Shown piece after piece: positions 21,526-29,337 of a DNA stretch of 41,952 bases. The notes under the pieces were generated by a model. That model was given only the letters and a program-made list of their open reading frames with translations, was not told where the DNA came from and searched no databases. Every line of letters starts with the position of its first letter. Positions within the stretch are counted from its first letter, which is position 1. Made by a program: the position numbers and the translations under genes. Source of the DNA: Thermoleophilaceae bacterium (GTDB taxonomy: Bacteria; Actinomycetota; Thermoleophilia; Solirubrobacterales; Thermoleophilaceae); contig JACVRW010000014.1 in assembly GCA_014534235.1 (NCBI GenBank), positions 1 through 41,952 on the forward strand, in the 5' to 3' direction.

Positions 21526-23115
21526 CTACGCGCGCGCCCGGTGCTTCGCGTGCGCGCGGATCTCCGAGAGGATGCGCTCGAGGCGCGGCTCCGTGTCGCG
21601 GTCGACGAACGTCATCGCCGCGGCCACCGTCGGATGCACACGGGCGATCTCGGCGTGGAGCGCGTGCGCCACCGCCCGGTAGGCGGGGTGGCCCTCGCGG
21701 CCGGAGCGCAGCTCGATCACGTGCATCGCCTCGCGGGCGTTCATGTCCAGTACGTAGCGGATGCGGTAGCCGAGGCATAGCGCGTACGGCGCCAGCTCCG
21801 GGCGGCCGAGGGAGGTGATCCGGGCGTGCTCGGCGCGCGAGCGCTCGAGCCCCTCGCGGTAGGCGCCCGCCACGCCGGCCTGCTCCAGCTCGTCCGGCAC
21901 TCCCGCCCCGAGGTCGGGGCCGAGCGTCTGCCACTGGGCGGTGAGCATGCGATGGCGCTGAAGGTCGCGAAACGCACCGTAGTCAGAGATCACCTCGAAC
22001 CGGTAGCGGAGCGCCTCGAACCCCCGCCCTGGACGGTGCCGGCGGTTGCGCCGCTGCCCGACCAGGTCCGCGAGCATCGTCGCGTGCTCGTCCGGCGGCA
22101 GCTTCCGGATCGCAGAGCGGGCCTCGTCCTCGGAGCACGCGGCCGCCTCGTAGACGAGCGCGCCCAAGAGGTCCTCCTCGGTTCCCTGGACCGACAGCAG
22201 GCGCACGGCCGGCCCGGTGCGCTCGTCGCGCTGCGCCCGGTCGAGCCCGAGCCGCGCGGCCCAGCGCTCGGCCGCGCGCTCGCGCCGCTCCAGATAGGCG
22301 ATCCACTCGCCGCCGCGATCCGGCCGGTCGACCCGCGCGATGAAGCTCGGGATCACGGCCTGAAGTTCCGTAAGGACCATCCGGGCGTAGTCGCGGGCCT
22401 CGGGCAGCGGGGAGGCAAAAAGCCGCAGGAGGAGCTGCTCGTAGGCCTGCCCAGTGGCGAAGATCCCCACGTGCGAGAGCGACGCGGCCGGCAGCAGGCC
22501 GCGTAGCAGGTCGAGCGCCTTTGCCCGGATCGAGCGGCGGTGCGCCGCCTCGGGCTCTCCCTCGGCACGCGGGAAGCGCTCGGCGGCCCAGGCCTCGACG
22601 CGCGGGAGCGCCTCGGCGTATGTGTCGAAGAGGTGGTCCATCGCCCGCTCGTACTCGGGGCCGAGCGAGGGATCGCGCCAGTAGCGGTAGCCCAGCCCCG
22701 GACCCATCGGCGCGTCGTACGGGATGTACCGCGTCGACTGCTCGAGGTAGGCGGCGAGCCGCCCACGCTGGAGCAGCTTCGTCATGACGTTCGAGACCGA
22801 CTCGCAGGCGACGTGCGCGCCGCCGAGCTGAGCCACGGAGTCGTCGCCGTAGCCAAGGAAGATCCGCTCGTACAGCCGTCGCGCCCGCTCTCCCTCCGCG
22901 GAGTCGAACGACCCTCCGGCGGCTCGCTCGTGCGCGAACTCCTCGAGATACAGCCTGCGAAGGCCGCCCTGATAGCGCGAGTAGCGGGCGAACATCGCGC
23001 CCTTCACGGTCTCGGGCAGGTTGACCAGCGCGAACACCGGGCGGTCGAGGTTCGTGAAGTGCGGCGCGAGCAGCGCGCGCTCGTCATCGGTGAAGCTCTC
23101 GACCGGGTACTCCAC
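21526..23115 (-). CDS. Tandem ThyX-like (FAD-dependent thymidylate synthase family) protein
   Basis: A 529-residue protein with two ThyX-like halves. ThyX makes dTMP from dUMP using FAD and methylene-THF and carries RHR-X7-S. The N-terminal half reads RGRLAAYLEQSTRY (His replaced by Gly, but Ser and RY kept) near residues 130-145. The C-terminal half reads RHRMLTAQWQT near residue 400 (RHR kept, Ser replaced by Thr). Each half thus keeps part of the signature. FALVNLPETVKGAMFARYSR near residue 30 and IRYVLDMNAREAMHVIELRS near 455 also fit the family. I start at the GTG at 23115 (MEYPVESFTDD), just after the phoD-like stop, with TATCGT 12 bases upstream; the longer frame overlaps phoD. Whether it makes dTMP is uncertain. 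Confidence 0.85.
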   Translation of the reverse strand: MEYPVESFTDDERALLAPHFTNLDRPVFALVNLPETVKGAMFARYSRYQGGLRRLYLEEFAHERAAGGSFDSAEGERARRLYERIFLGYGDDSVAQLGGAHVACESVSNVMTKLLQRGRLAAYLEQSTRYIPYDAPMGPGLGYRYWRDPSLGPEYERAMDHLFDTYAEALPRVEAWAAERFPRAEGEPEAAHRRSIRAKALDLLRGLLPAASLSHVGIFATGQAYEQLLLRLFASPLPEARDYARMVLTELQAVIPSFIARVDRPDRGGEWIAYLERRERAAERWAARLGLDRAQRDERTGPAVRLLSVQGTEEDLLGALVYEAAACSEDEARSAIRKLPPDEHATMLADLVGQRRNRRHRPGRGFEALRYRFEVISDYGAFRDLQRHRMLTAQWQTLGPDLGAGVPDELEQAGVAGAYREGLERSRAEHARITSLGRPELAPYALCLGYRIRYVLDMNAREAMHVIELRSGREGHPAYRAVAHALHAEIARVHPTVAAAMTFVDRDTEPRLERILSEIRAHAKHRARA

Positions 23116-23127
23116 GAGGGCCGGGGC

Positions 23128-23133
23128 ACGATA
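23128..23133 (-). promoter_or_regulatory. -10-like TATCGT before the ThyX-like gene
   Basis: Minus-strand TATCGT lies 12 bases before the GTG at 23115, inside the 35-bp gap after the phoD-like gene. Spacing is longer than the usual 6-10, so it would give a leader of a few bases. Confidence 0.35.
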
Positions 23134-23150
23134 GCGTCGGGCCCGGAGGG

Positions 23151-24797
23151 TCAGGCCAAGCGGCGATCCAGGACTCGCTCGAGGCGGGCCTCTTGGGCGT
23201 TCACGGGCACGGCCTTGTCCAAGCGCATCCGCATCTTCCGGCCGTCGACCAGCAGGCTCGCGACCTGGTTGTCGAACCACGGGCCGCCGTCCGTGAGCCG
23301 CCAGCGGATCTCGGGGTCGCGGACGCCCGCGGTATGGGCCAGCGCCCGCGCCGCGGCCGCGAAGGGGCGGGATCCGCCGACCCGGATGGCGCGGCGCTCA
23401 CGGGCATTGAGCGGGTTGCGGTACGGAGAGCAGACCGCCTGCCACACGGCGCTGCGGACGCCGGCCTCCGGACGGAACGCCACCTCGAACAGGTAGGCGT
23501 GATGCACGTCGCCCGAGAGGGTCACGATCGAGGCGGGCGGTCGGCCTCGCTCACCCGCCGCCACCGAGCGCTGAAGGTCGCCAAGCCTGGCGAAGGAGCC
23601 CTGGAAGGCCGGCCAGTGCTCGAGGTCGGCCGCCCGGCGCACTCGCTCCCCGACGCCCTTCCAGCGCTCGCCCCAGGCGCCCCCCGCCACCGCCTCGGCC
23701 CAGGCCTCGACGTAGTGCATACCGAGACCCAGCAGCCACGGCAGCGACGTGGCGATCAGCAGGTGGTCGAAGTCGCCGGTCGCATGCTCCTCGATCCAGG
23801 CCCACTCCTCGTCGTCGACCATCGACCGGGCGCCCTCCTCGAGCACGCGGCCGGCCCGCGAGTCGATAACGAGCAAGCGCGTGCGGCCGAGGTCCCTGCA
23901 GTAGCTCCAGCGGGCGCCCGAGGCCTCGCGATCCGCCCGCGCGGCGAACTCGCGCAAGATGTGCTCGCCGTCGCCCGCCTGCTTGACCCGCGCCAGCAGC
24001 GCGTCCTCCCGGTGCGCCGCCGGCGCCAGGTTCCCGAGGTGCTGGTAGACCCAGTACGAGCTGAGCGCCGCCACGATGTGCTCGTTCCACCACTCGTGCG
24101 AGCGCATCTCCTCGAGCCAGGCCGCCGAGATGTTCCAGTCGTCGTGGACGTCGTGGTCGTCGAAGATCATCGCCGTCGACACCGTGGACAGGAGCCAGCG
24201 GATCGCCGGGTCCTCCCAGCTCTCGCGATACAGCCGGGTGTAGTCCTCGAAGTCGAGCACCCGCTCGCCCGGCGGCTCGGTCGTGTCCCGGCGACTCTCG
24301 ACGAACGCGGCCGTGGCCGGCGGGAGCTCGTCGGCGTACACCTGGTCGCCGAGCAGTATCAGCACGTCCGGCCGGCGCTCGCGCGGCTCGTTTCGGAGCT
24401 GCATCGCCATCGTGCGGAGCGCATCGATCTCGCGGCCACGCGGGTCCTCGTCCTTGCGCAGGGAATACGGTGGCTCGTGCGGAACGGCCAGTCGGCAGGA
24501 CCCGAAGACGAGCTGGAGGGGGCCGTCCTTCGGGTAGGTGCGGAATGCGCTCCGCGGGAACTCTGAGCTCGGCTGCGGCCACACGCGCCTGCCGTCGAGC
24601 AGCACCTCGTACTCGTGCCACGTCCCCGGCTCGAGGCCCTCCGCGCGGACGAGCCCGTAGTGGTGGCCGCATATGCAGAAGGTGCGATCGCGCGTCCCGA
24701 GCACCTCGACCTGGCAGGGGCCGTCGGTCTCGACCCAGATCACCGCGTCGGTCTCGCCGACGTAGCGCAGCAGCGGACCAAGGAGGAGACCGGGCAT
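23151..24797 (-). CDS. PhoD-like metallophosphatase (alkaline phosphatase D family)
   Basis: A 548-residue metallophosphoesterase. An N-terminal Ig-like domain (about 1-90, YVGETDAVIWVETDGPCQVEV) precedes the catalytic domain. Metal motifs in order: FGSCR, LILLGDQVYADELPP, MIFDDHDVHDDWN, IDSRAGR, ATSLPWLLG and TLSGDVHHAYLFE. PhoD proper is Tat-exported, but no signal peptide is present, so this is probably a cytoplasmic member acting on phosphodiesters or phosphomonoesters. Starts at the ATG at 24797, 6 bases after TACTCT. Divergent from the proline dehydrogenase gene; followed on the same strand by the ThyX-like gene. Confidence 0.93.
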   Translation of the reverse strand: MPGLLLGPLLRYVGETDAVIWVETDGPCQVEVLGTRDRTFCICGHHYGLVRAEGLEPGTWHEYEVLLDGRRVWPQPSSEFPRSAFRTYPKDGPLQLVFGSCRLAVPHEPPYSLRKDEDPRGREIDALRTMAMQLRNEPRERRPDVLILLGDQVYADELPPATAAFVESRRDTTEPPGERVLDFEDYTRLYRESWEDPAIRWLLSTVSTAMIFDDHDVHDDWNISAAWLEEMRSHEWWNEHIVAALSSYWVYQHLGNLAPAAHREDALLARVKQAGDGEHILREFAARADREASGARWSYCRDLGRTRLLVIDSRAGRVLEEGARSMVDDEEWAWIEEHATGDFDHLLIATSLPWLLGLGMHYVEAWAEAVAGGAWGERWKGVGERVRRAADLEHWPAFQGSFARLGDLQRSVAAGERGRPPASIVTLSGDVHHAYLFEVAFRPEAGVRSAVWQAVCSPYRNPLNARERRAIRVGGSRPFAAAARALAHTAGVRDPEIRWRLTDGGPWFDNQVASLLVDGRKMRMRLDKAVPVNAQEARLERVLDRRLA

Positions 24798-24803
24798 GGG
24801 GCC

Positions 24804-24826
24804 AGAGTAGTCCGGCGCGATACGGT
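24804..24826. promoter_or_regulatory. Divergent -10 boxes of phoD-like and PRODH genes
   Basis: Minus-strand TACTCT (24809-24804) lies 6 bases before the ATG at 24797. Plus-strand TACGGT (24821-24826) lies 6 bases before the GTG at 24833. Here the two boxes are separate, 11 bp apart. Confidence 0.55.
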
Positions 24827-24832
24827 TGGCTC

Positions 24833-24898
24833 GTGGAGGCTGAGCTCCAGCGCGTCGGCCGGGCCGTGGAGGCGGAGCTCCAGCGCATCGGCCGCTTG
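24833..24898 (+). repeat. 33-bp tandem duplication at the start of the PRODH gene
   Basis: Two consecutive 33-base copies (24833-24865 and 24866-24898), 27 of 33 positions identical, encode VEAELQRVGRA and VEAELQRIGRL. Both copies begin with GTG, so each offers a possible start codon in the same frame. Confidence 0.8.
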
Positions 24899-26191
24899 AT
24901 CCACGCGGCTTTCCCGGGCCGGGGCCTGAACCCGCTGCGCGCGCTCGACCACAAGGCGATGGAGCTGGCGTCCCAGGACATGGAGCTGCGTGCCGCGCTC
25001 TTCCGTTTCGTGGACGTGACGCCGGCGTGTCGCTCGCTCGACGACCTCGCGCGCCACCTGACCGGTTACCTCGACGAGGTGGACGCCCGCCCGCCGCCGC
25101 TCGAGGCGGCGATGAAGATGTCCGGCACGAAGGCGGGGCGTGCGGCGCTGGGCGCCGCCGCCGCGGCCGGCGTGCGCCGCATGGCGCACCGCTTCATCGT
25201 CGGGGAGACCCCGCGAGCGGCGCTGCGCTCGATCCGCGACCTGTGGGAGCACGGGGCCGCCGTCTCCCTCGATCTCCTCGGCGAGACCACGGTCACGGAG
25301 GCGGAGGCCGACCACTACGCCGCCCGCTGCGTCGACGCGCTCGAGACGCTGGCCGCGGCGGCCCCGCGGTGGCCGGGGCGTCCCGTGCTCGAGGCCGACT
25401 CGCTCGGGCCCCTCCCGCGAGTGAACCTGTCGGCGAAGGTCTCCGCTCTCACTCCGCTGCTGCGCCCTGAGGCCCCAGAGCTCGGCCGCGAGGACGCCGC
25501 CCGCCGGATGCGGCCGGTGCTCGCGCGCGCGAAGGAGCTGGGCGCGCACCTGCACATCGACATGGAATCGGTGGACACGCAGGAGGCCACCCTCGACCTC
25601 GTGTTCGAGCTGCTCGACGAGCCAGAGCTGCGCGATGGCCCGTCGGCCGGGATCGTGATCCAGGCGTACCTGCGCGAGTCGCCGGAGCAACTCGAGCGAG
25701 TGATCGACTGGGCCCGGGGGACGGGACGCCGCCCGCCCCTCGTCGTACGGCTGGTGAAGGGCGCCTACTGGGACCAGGAGGTGGTGGAGGCGCGCCAGCA
25801 CGGCTGGACGCCGCCGGTGTTCGAGGCGAAGCGGGAGTCCGATCGCAACTTCGAGGTCCTCACCCGTCGCCTGCTCGAGTCCTGGCCGTACCTGCGCCCC
25901 GCGATCGCCTCACACAACCTGCGCTCGGTAGCGCACGCGGTTGCCTACAACCGCGAGCTGGGAAGGGAGCACCGCGAGCTGGAGCTCCAGGTGCTCCGGG
26001 GGCTCGGCGACGATCTGGCCGCCGCCCTCACGCAGCACGGCATGCGCGTGCGCGTCTACTGCCCGGTCGGCGATCTCGTGGCGGGCATGGCGTACCTCGT
26101 CCGGCGCCTGCTCGAGAACACCGCGAACGAGTCGTTCCTCGGCGAGCAGCAGCGCGGCACGCCGATCGAGGAGCTGCTGGCGGCGCCGTGA
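24833..26191 (+). CDS. Proline dehydrogenase (PRODH)
   Basis: A 452-residue FAD enzyme oxidising L-proline to pyrroline-5-carboxylate, the first step of proline catabolism. Family blocks: KVSALTPLLRPEAPELG, HLHIDMESVDTQEATLDLVF, GIVIQAYLRESPEQLERVIDWA, RLVKGAYWDQEVVEARQHGW, AIASHNLRSVAHAVA and VRVYCPVGDLVAGMAYLVRRLLENTANESF. The motif YLVRRLLENTANESF is typical of PRODH. I start at the GTG at 24833, 6 bases after TACGGT; the longer frame upstream is antisense to phoD. The start overlaps an 11-residue tandem repeat. Its TGA overlaps the GTG of the P5C dehydrogenase gene (GTGA), as expected for channelled enzymes. Confidence 0.94.
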   Translation: MEAELQRVGRAVEAELQRIGRLIHAAFPGRGLNPLRALDHKAMELASQDMELRAALFRFVDVTPACRSLDDLARHLTGYLDEVDARPPPLEAAMKMSGTKAGRAALGAAAAAGVRRMAHRFIVGETPRAALRSIRDLWEHGAAVSLDLLGETTVTEAEADHYAARCVDALETLAAAAPRWPGRPVLEADSLGPLPRVNLSAKVSALTPLLRPEAPELGREDAARRMRPVLARAKELGAHLHIDMESVDTQEATLDLVFELLDEPELRDGPSAGIVIQAYLRESPEQLERVIDWARGTGRRPPLVVRLVKGAYWDQEVVEARQHGWTPPVFEAKRESDRNFEVLTRRLLESWPYLRPAIASHNLRSVAHAVAYNRELGREHRELELQVLRGLGDDLAAALTQHGMRVRVYCPVGDLVAGMAYLVRRLLENTANESFLGEQQRGTPIEELLAAP

Positions 26192-27765
26192 CCGTCTCCG
26201 AGCACACCACGGCCGGCTTTCGCAACGAGCCGATCCTCGAGCTGCGCCGTGCGCCGGCGCGCGAGTCGCTGCTGGCGGCGCTCCGCGAGCTCGACGCCAA
26301 GCTCCCGCTCAAAGTCCCGGTGGTCATCGGTGGAGACCGAGGCGCGGCCGAGGGCATCGACTCGACCGACCCGGGGGCTCCAGAGCGCCTCGTCGCGCGC
26401 GCCGGCCGCGCGAGCGAGGAAGACGCCGCGGCCGCCGTCGAAGTCGCCGTGCGCGGCTTTCGCGAGTGGGGCGCCCGCCCGGCGGTCGAGCGAGCGGAGG
26501 CGCTGCGCGGCGCGGCGGCCCGGCTGCGCGAGCGCCGCCTCGAGCTCGCCGCGCTGCAGGTACGGGAGTGCGCCAAGCCGTGGGGCGAGGCCGACGCCGA
26601 CGTTTGCGAGGCGATCGACTTCCTCGAGTACTACGCGCGCGAGGCGATCGAGTTGGACCGCGGGCGCCCTATCCTCCAGGCCCCCGGCGAGCGCAACACG
26701 ATGCGCTACGTCCCGCGCGGCGTGACCGCGGTGATCTCACCCTGGAACTTCCCGCTCGCGATCCCCTGCGGGATGACTGCGGCCGCCCTCGCCACGGGCA
26801 ACGCCGTCGTGCTGAAGCCGGCCGAGCAGTCACCCGGCAGCGCCGGAGCGCTCGCGGACGCCCTGTACGGGGCGGGCGTTCCCCCCGACGCGCTCGCGCT
26901 CGTGCCCGGCTACGGCGATGCCGGCGCCGCTCTCGTGCGGGACCCGCGTGTGCACGTGATCGCCTTCACCGGCTCCGGCGCCGTGGGGCTCGAGATCCTG
27001 CGCTCCGCGGCGGAGACCCTCGAGGGCCAGGACCACGTCAAGCGCGTGGTGTCGGAGATGGGCGGGAAGAACTGCGTGATCGTCGACTCCGACGCGGACC
27101 TCGATGACGCGGTGCCGGAGATCGTCTACTCCGCCTTCGGCTACGCCGGCCAGAAGTGCTCGGCCGCCGCGCGGGTGCTCGTCCACGAGGCGACCGCAGA
27201 CACGCTGGTCGAGCGCCTCGCCGGAGCGGTGAACGTGCTGACCGTCGGCCAGGCGGAGAGCTTCGCCACCGAGGTGCCGCCCGTGATCGAGCGCGAGTCG
27301 CAGGAGCGGGTGATGAGCCACCGGGCGAGCGCGGCCGACCACCTGGCGGCCAGCGCCGAGCCCGTCCCGGAGCGGGGGTGGTTCGTACCGCCGTCCGTGG
27401 TGGTCGGCCTCCCCGAGGACTCACCGGTCAACCGCGAGGAGATTTTCGGTCCCCTGCTGGCCGTGACCACGGTCCGCGACGTGGACGAGGCCATGGACGT
27501 CATCGACTCCCTGCCGTTCGCGCTGACCGGCGGCCTCTTCTCCCGCAGCCCCGCCACCGTCGAGCGGGTGGCTGCCCGCTCGCCGGTCGGCAATCTCTAC
27601 GTGAACCGCGGGATCACCGGCGCCATGGTCGGCCGCCAGCCGTTCGGCGGAAACCGGCGCTCCGGCAGCGGAGCGAAGGCCGGCGGTCCGGACTACCTGC
27701 TCCAGTTCGTGGAGCCGCGCGTGGTCACTGAAAACACCATGCGCCACGGCATTCCGGTCGAGTAG
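26188..27765 (+). CDS. L-glutamate gamma-semialdehyde (P5C) dehydrogenase
   Basis: A 525-residue NAD(P)-dependent aldehyde dehydrogenase converting glutamate semialdehyde to glutamate. Motifs in order: VISPWNFPLAIPCGM, KPAEQSPGSAG, FTGSGAVGLEIL, the catalytic Glu in VSEMGGKNCVIVD, the nucleophile Cys in GQKCSAAARVLV, and EEIFGPLLAV. Together with the overlapping PRODH gene it forms a two-gene proline utilisation operon, the split equivalent of PutA. The N-terminal stretch FRNEPILELRRAPARESLL is typical of P5CDH. The segment between the catalytic Cys and EEIFGP looks about 15-20 residues shorter than usual but remains in frame. Confidence 0.95.
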   Translation: MTVSEHTTAGFRNEPILELRRAPARESLLAALRELDAKLPLKVPVVIGGDRGAAEGIDSTDPGAPERLVARAGRASEEDAAAAVEVAVRGFREWGARPAVERAEALRGAAARLRERRLELAALQVRECAKPWGEADADVCEAIDFLEYYAREAIELDRGRPILQAPGERNTMRYVPRGVTAVISPWNFPLAIPCGMTAAALATGNAVVLKPAEQSPGSAGALADALYGAGVPPDALALVPGYGDAGAALVRDPRVHVIAFTGSGAVGLEILRSAAETLEGQDHVKRVVSEMGGKNCVIVDSDADLDDAVPEIVYSAFGYAGQKCSAAARVLVHEATADTLVERLAGAVNVLTVGQAESFATEVPPVIERESQERVMSHRASAADHLAASAEPVPERGWFVPPSVVVGLPEDSPVNREEIFGPLLAVTTVRDVDEAMDVIDSLPFALTGGLFSRSPATVERVAARSPVGNLYVNRGITGAMVGRQPFGGNRRSGSGAKAGGPDYLLQFVEPRVVTENTMRHGIPVE

Positions 27766-27770
27766 GCCTA

Positions 27771-27776
27771 TATCCT
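27771..27776 (+). promoter_or_regulatory. -10 box TATCCT of the PHP-APS kinase gene
   Basis: TATCCT lies 8 bases before the GTG at 27785, in the 19-bp gap after the P5CDH stop. The gene can therefore be transcribed independently of the proline operon. Confidence 0.5.
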
Positions 27777-27784
27777 CGCCCGCC

Positions 27785-29236
27785 GTGGAGGCTCCGGACT
27801 TCGACCTGCAGTCGCACTCGCTGCATTCCGACGGGGAGCTGCCGGCTGCCCAGGTGGTCGAGAACGCCGCGCAGGCCGGCGTTCGGCTCCTGGCGCTCTC
27901 CGACCACGACACCGTGGACGGCGTCGACGAGGCCCTGGCCGCGGGCGCGCTGCGCGGCGTGCGCGTCGTGCCCGCCACGGAGATCTCGGCGGTCGACGGC
28001 GTCTACGAGGACCTCCACGTCCTGGGCTACGGCATCGACCACCGCAGCGCGCTGTTGGGCGAGCGGCTGCTCGACGCTCGCCAGGACCGCGAGCGGCGCG
28101 CCGACGGCATGGCCACGCGCCTGCGGGAGGTCGGGTTCGAGATCGACCCGTCGCCGATCGACGCTCGCCGGGCCGCCGGCAAGCCGGTCGGCCGGCCTCA
28201 CCTGGCGGCCGCGGTGCTGGCTCATCCCGCCAACGCCGAGCGGCTTCGGGAGGAGGGTCACGCCGACGTGTCGTCGTTCATCGCCGCGTATCTCATCCAG
28301 GGAATGCGGGGCTACGTTGCCCGAATGCATCCGACGGTGGGGGAGGCCATCGGCTGGATTCACGACGGGGCCGGCGTGGCGGTCTGGGCGCACCCGTTCT
28401 GGGATGTGAAGGACGAGCAGGAGGTGCTGGCCGCGATCGAGCGCTACCGCGACGCGGGGCTCGACGGCGTCGAGGTGTTCTACCCGTCCCATACCGAGGA
28501 GAAGACGCTGCTGCTGGCCGATCGCTGCGCCGAGCTCGGGCTGCTCGCCACCGGCTCGTCCGACTACCACGGTCCGGGCCATCGGCTCTTCAGCCGCTTT
28601 CTCGCGTTCGAGCTGCACGGCCGCGAGCCGAACCTCGGCCCGATCGCGCACGGCACGCTGGCCGCGCCGGCGCGCGGCGACGCCGGGCTGTGCCTGTGGC
28701 TCACCGGCCTGTCGGGCTCCGGCAAGTCGACGGTGGCCCGGCTCGCCGCCGGCGAGCTGCGCGACCGCGGCCACCCGGTCGAGTTGCTGGACGGTGACGA
28801 CGTGCGCCAGAACCTCTGCGCCGGGCTCGGCTTCTCGCGCGAGGACCGCGACGCGAACGTGCGCCGAATCGCCTACGTCGCGGATCTTCTCTCCCGCAAC
28901 GGGGTCATCACCTTCGTGGCCGCGGTCTCTCCCTACCGCGGAGCGCGCGACGAGGCGCGCGCCCGGATGGGGGAGCGCTTCGTGGAGGTATACGTTCGCG
29001 CGTCCGTCGCCGAGTGCGAGCGCCGCGACGTCAAGGGCCTCTACGAGCTTGCGCGAGCGGGCGAGATCGAGTCCTTCACCGGAGTCTCGGACCCCTACGA
29101 GGAGCCGCTCGGGCCGGAGCTGACGCTCGAGAGCGAGTCCGAATCGCCCCAGGCGTCGGCCGAGCGGCTGGTGCAGCTGGTCGAGCGGCGGCTGAGCCGG
29201 CCGCCGGCGGCGGGCGCCGGGGTGGCCGGCGGCTGA
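27785..29236 (+). CDS. Fusion of PHP-domain phosphoesterase and APS kinase
   Basis: A 483-residue two-domain protein. Residues about 1-285 are a PHP phosphoesterase of the TrpH/YciV type with its metal ligands: SHSLHSDGEL, LSDHDTVDG, Glu in ATEIS, VGRPHLA, VWAHPFW and SSDYHG. Residues about 300-470 are an APS kinase (CysC): P-loop GLSGSGKST, LDGDDVRQNL, LGFSREDRDANVRRIA, VSPYRGARDEAR, DVKGLYELARAGEIESFTG and DPYEEP. APS kinase makes PAPS from APS and ATP; PHP relatives of this type hydrolyse 3',5'-nucleotide bisphosphates such as PAP. The fusion could thus make the sulfate donor and clear its product (inference). No ATP sulfurylase or sulfotransferase gene is adjacent. Start GTG follows TATCCT by 8 bases. 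Confidence 0.9.
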   Translation: MEAPDFDLQSHSLHSDGELPAAQVVENAAQAGVRLLALSDHDTVDGVDEALAAGALRGVRVVPATEISAVDGVYEDLHVLGYGIDHRSALLGERLLDARQDRERRADGMATRLREVGFEIDPSPIDARRAAGKPVGRPHLAAAVLAHPANAERLREEGHADVSSFIAAYLIQGMRGYVARMHPTVGEAIGWIHDGAGVAVWAHPFWDVKDEQEVLAAIERYRDAGLDGVEVFYPSHTEEKTLLLADRCAELGLLATGSSDYHGPGHRLFSRFLAFELHGREPNLGPIAHGTLAAPARGDAGLCLWLTGLSGSGKSTVARLAAGELRDRGHPVELLDGDDVRQNLCAGLGFSREDRDANVRRIAYVADLLSRNGVITFVAAVSPYRGARDEARARMGERFVEVYVRASVAECERRDVKGLYELARAGEIESFTGVSDPYEEPLGPELTLESESESPQASAERLVQLVERRLSRPPAAGAGVAGG

Positions 29237-29284
29237 ACCGGTCCGGGCACCGCCGGTACGGCAGCCCGGCGTCGTGTCAATTAA

Positions 29285-29301
29285 GTGTCGTCAGGCGACA
29301 C
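29285..29301. terminator. Hairpin between convergent genes
   Basis: GTGTCG (29285-29290) and CGACAC (29296-29301) form a perfect 6-bp stem with a five-base loop, flanked by unusually AT-rich bases (AATTAA on the left, TCATT on the right). It lies between the convergent stops at 29236 and 29338; likely a bidirectional terminator. Confidence 0.5.
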
Positions 29302-29337
29302 CTCATTGCCACGGTGCTTCTCTGCGCGGTTGCCGGG

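Noticed and set aside
28081-29236. The possibility that PHP and APS kinase are two genes fused by an assembly indel
   Set aside because: The frame is continuous through the linker (about residues 280-300) with consistent codon bias, no extra start signal or stop overlap, and both domains are complete.
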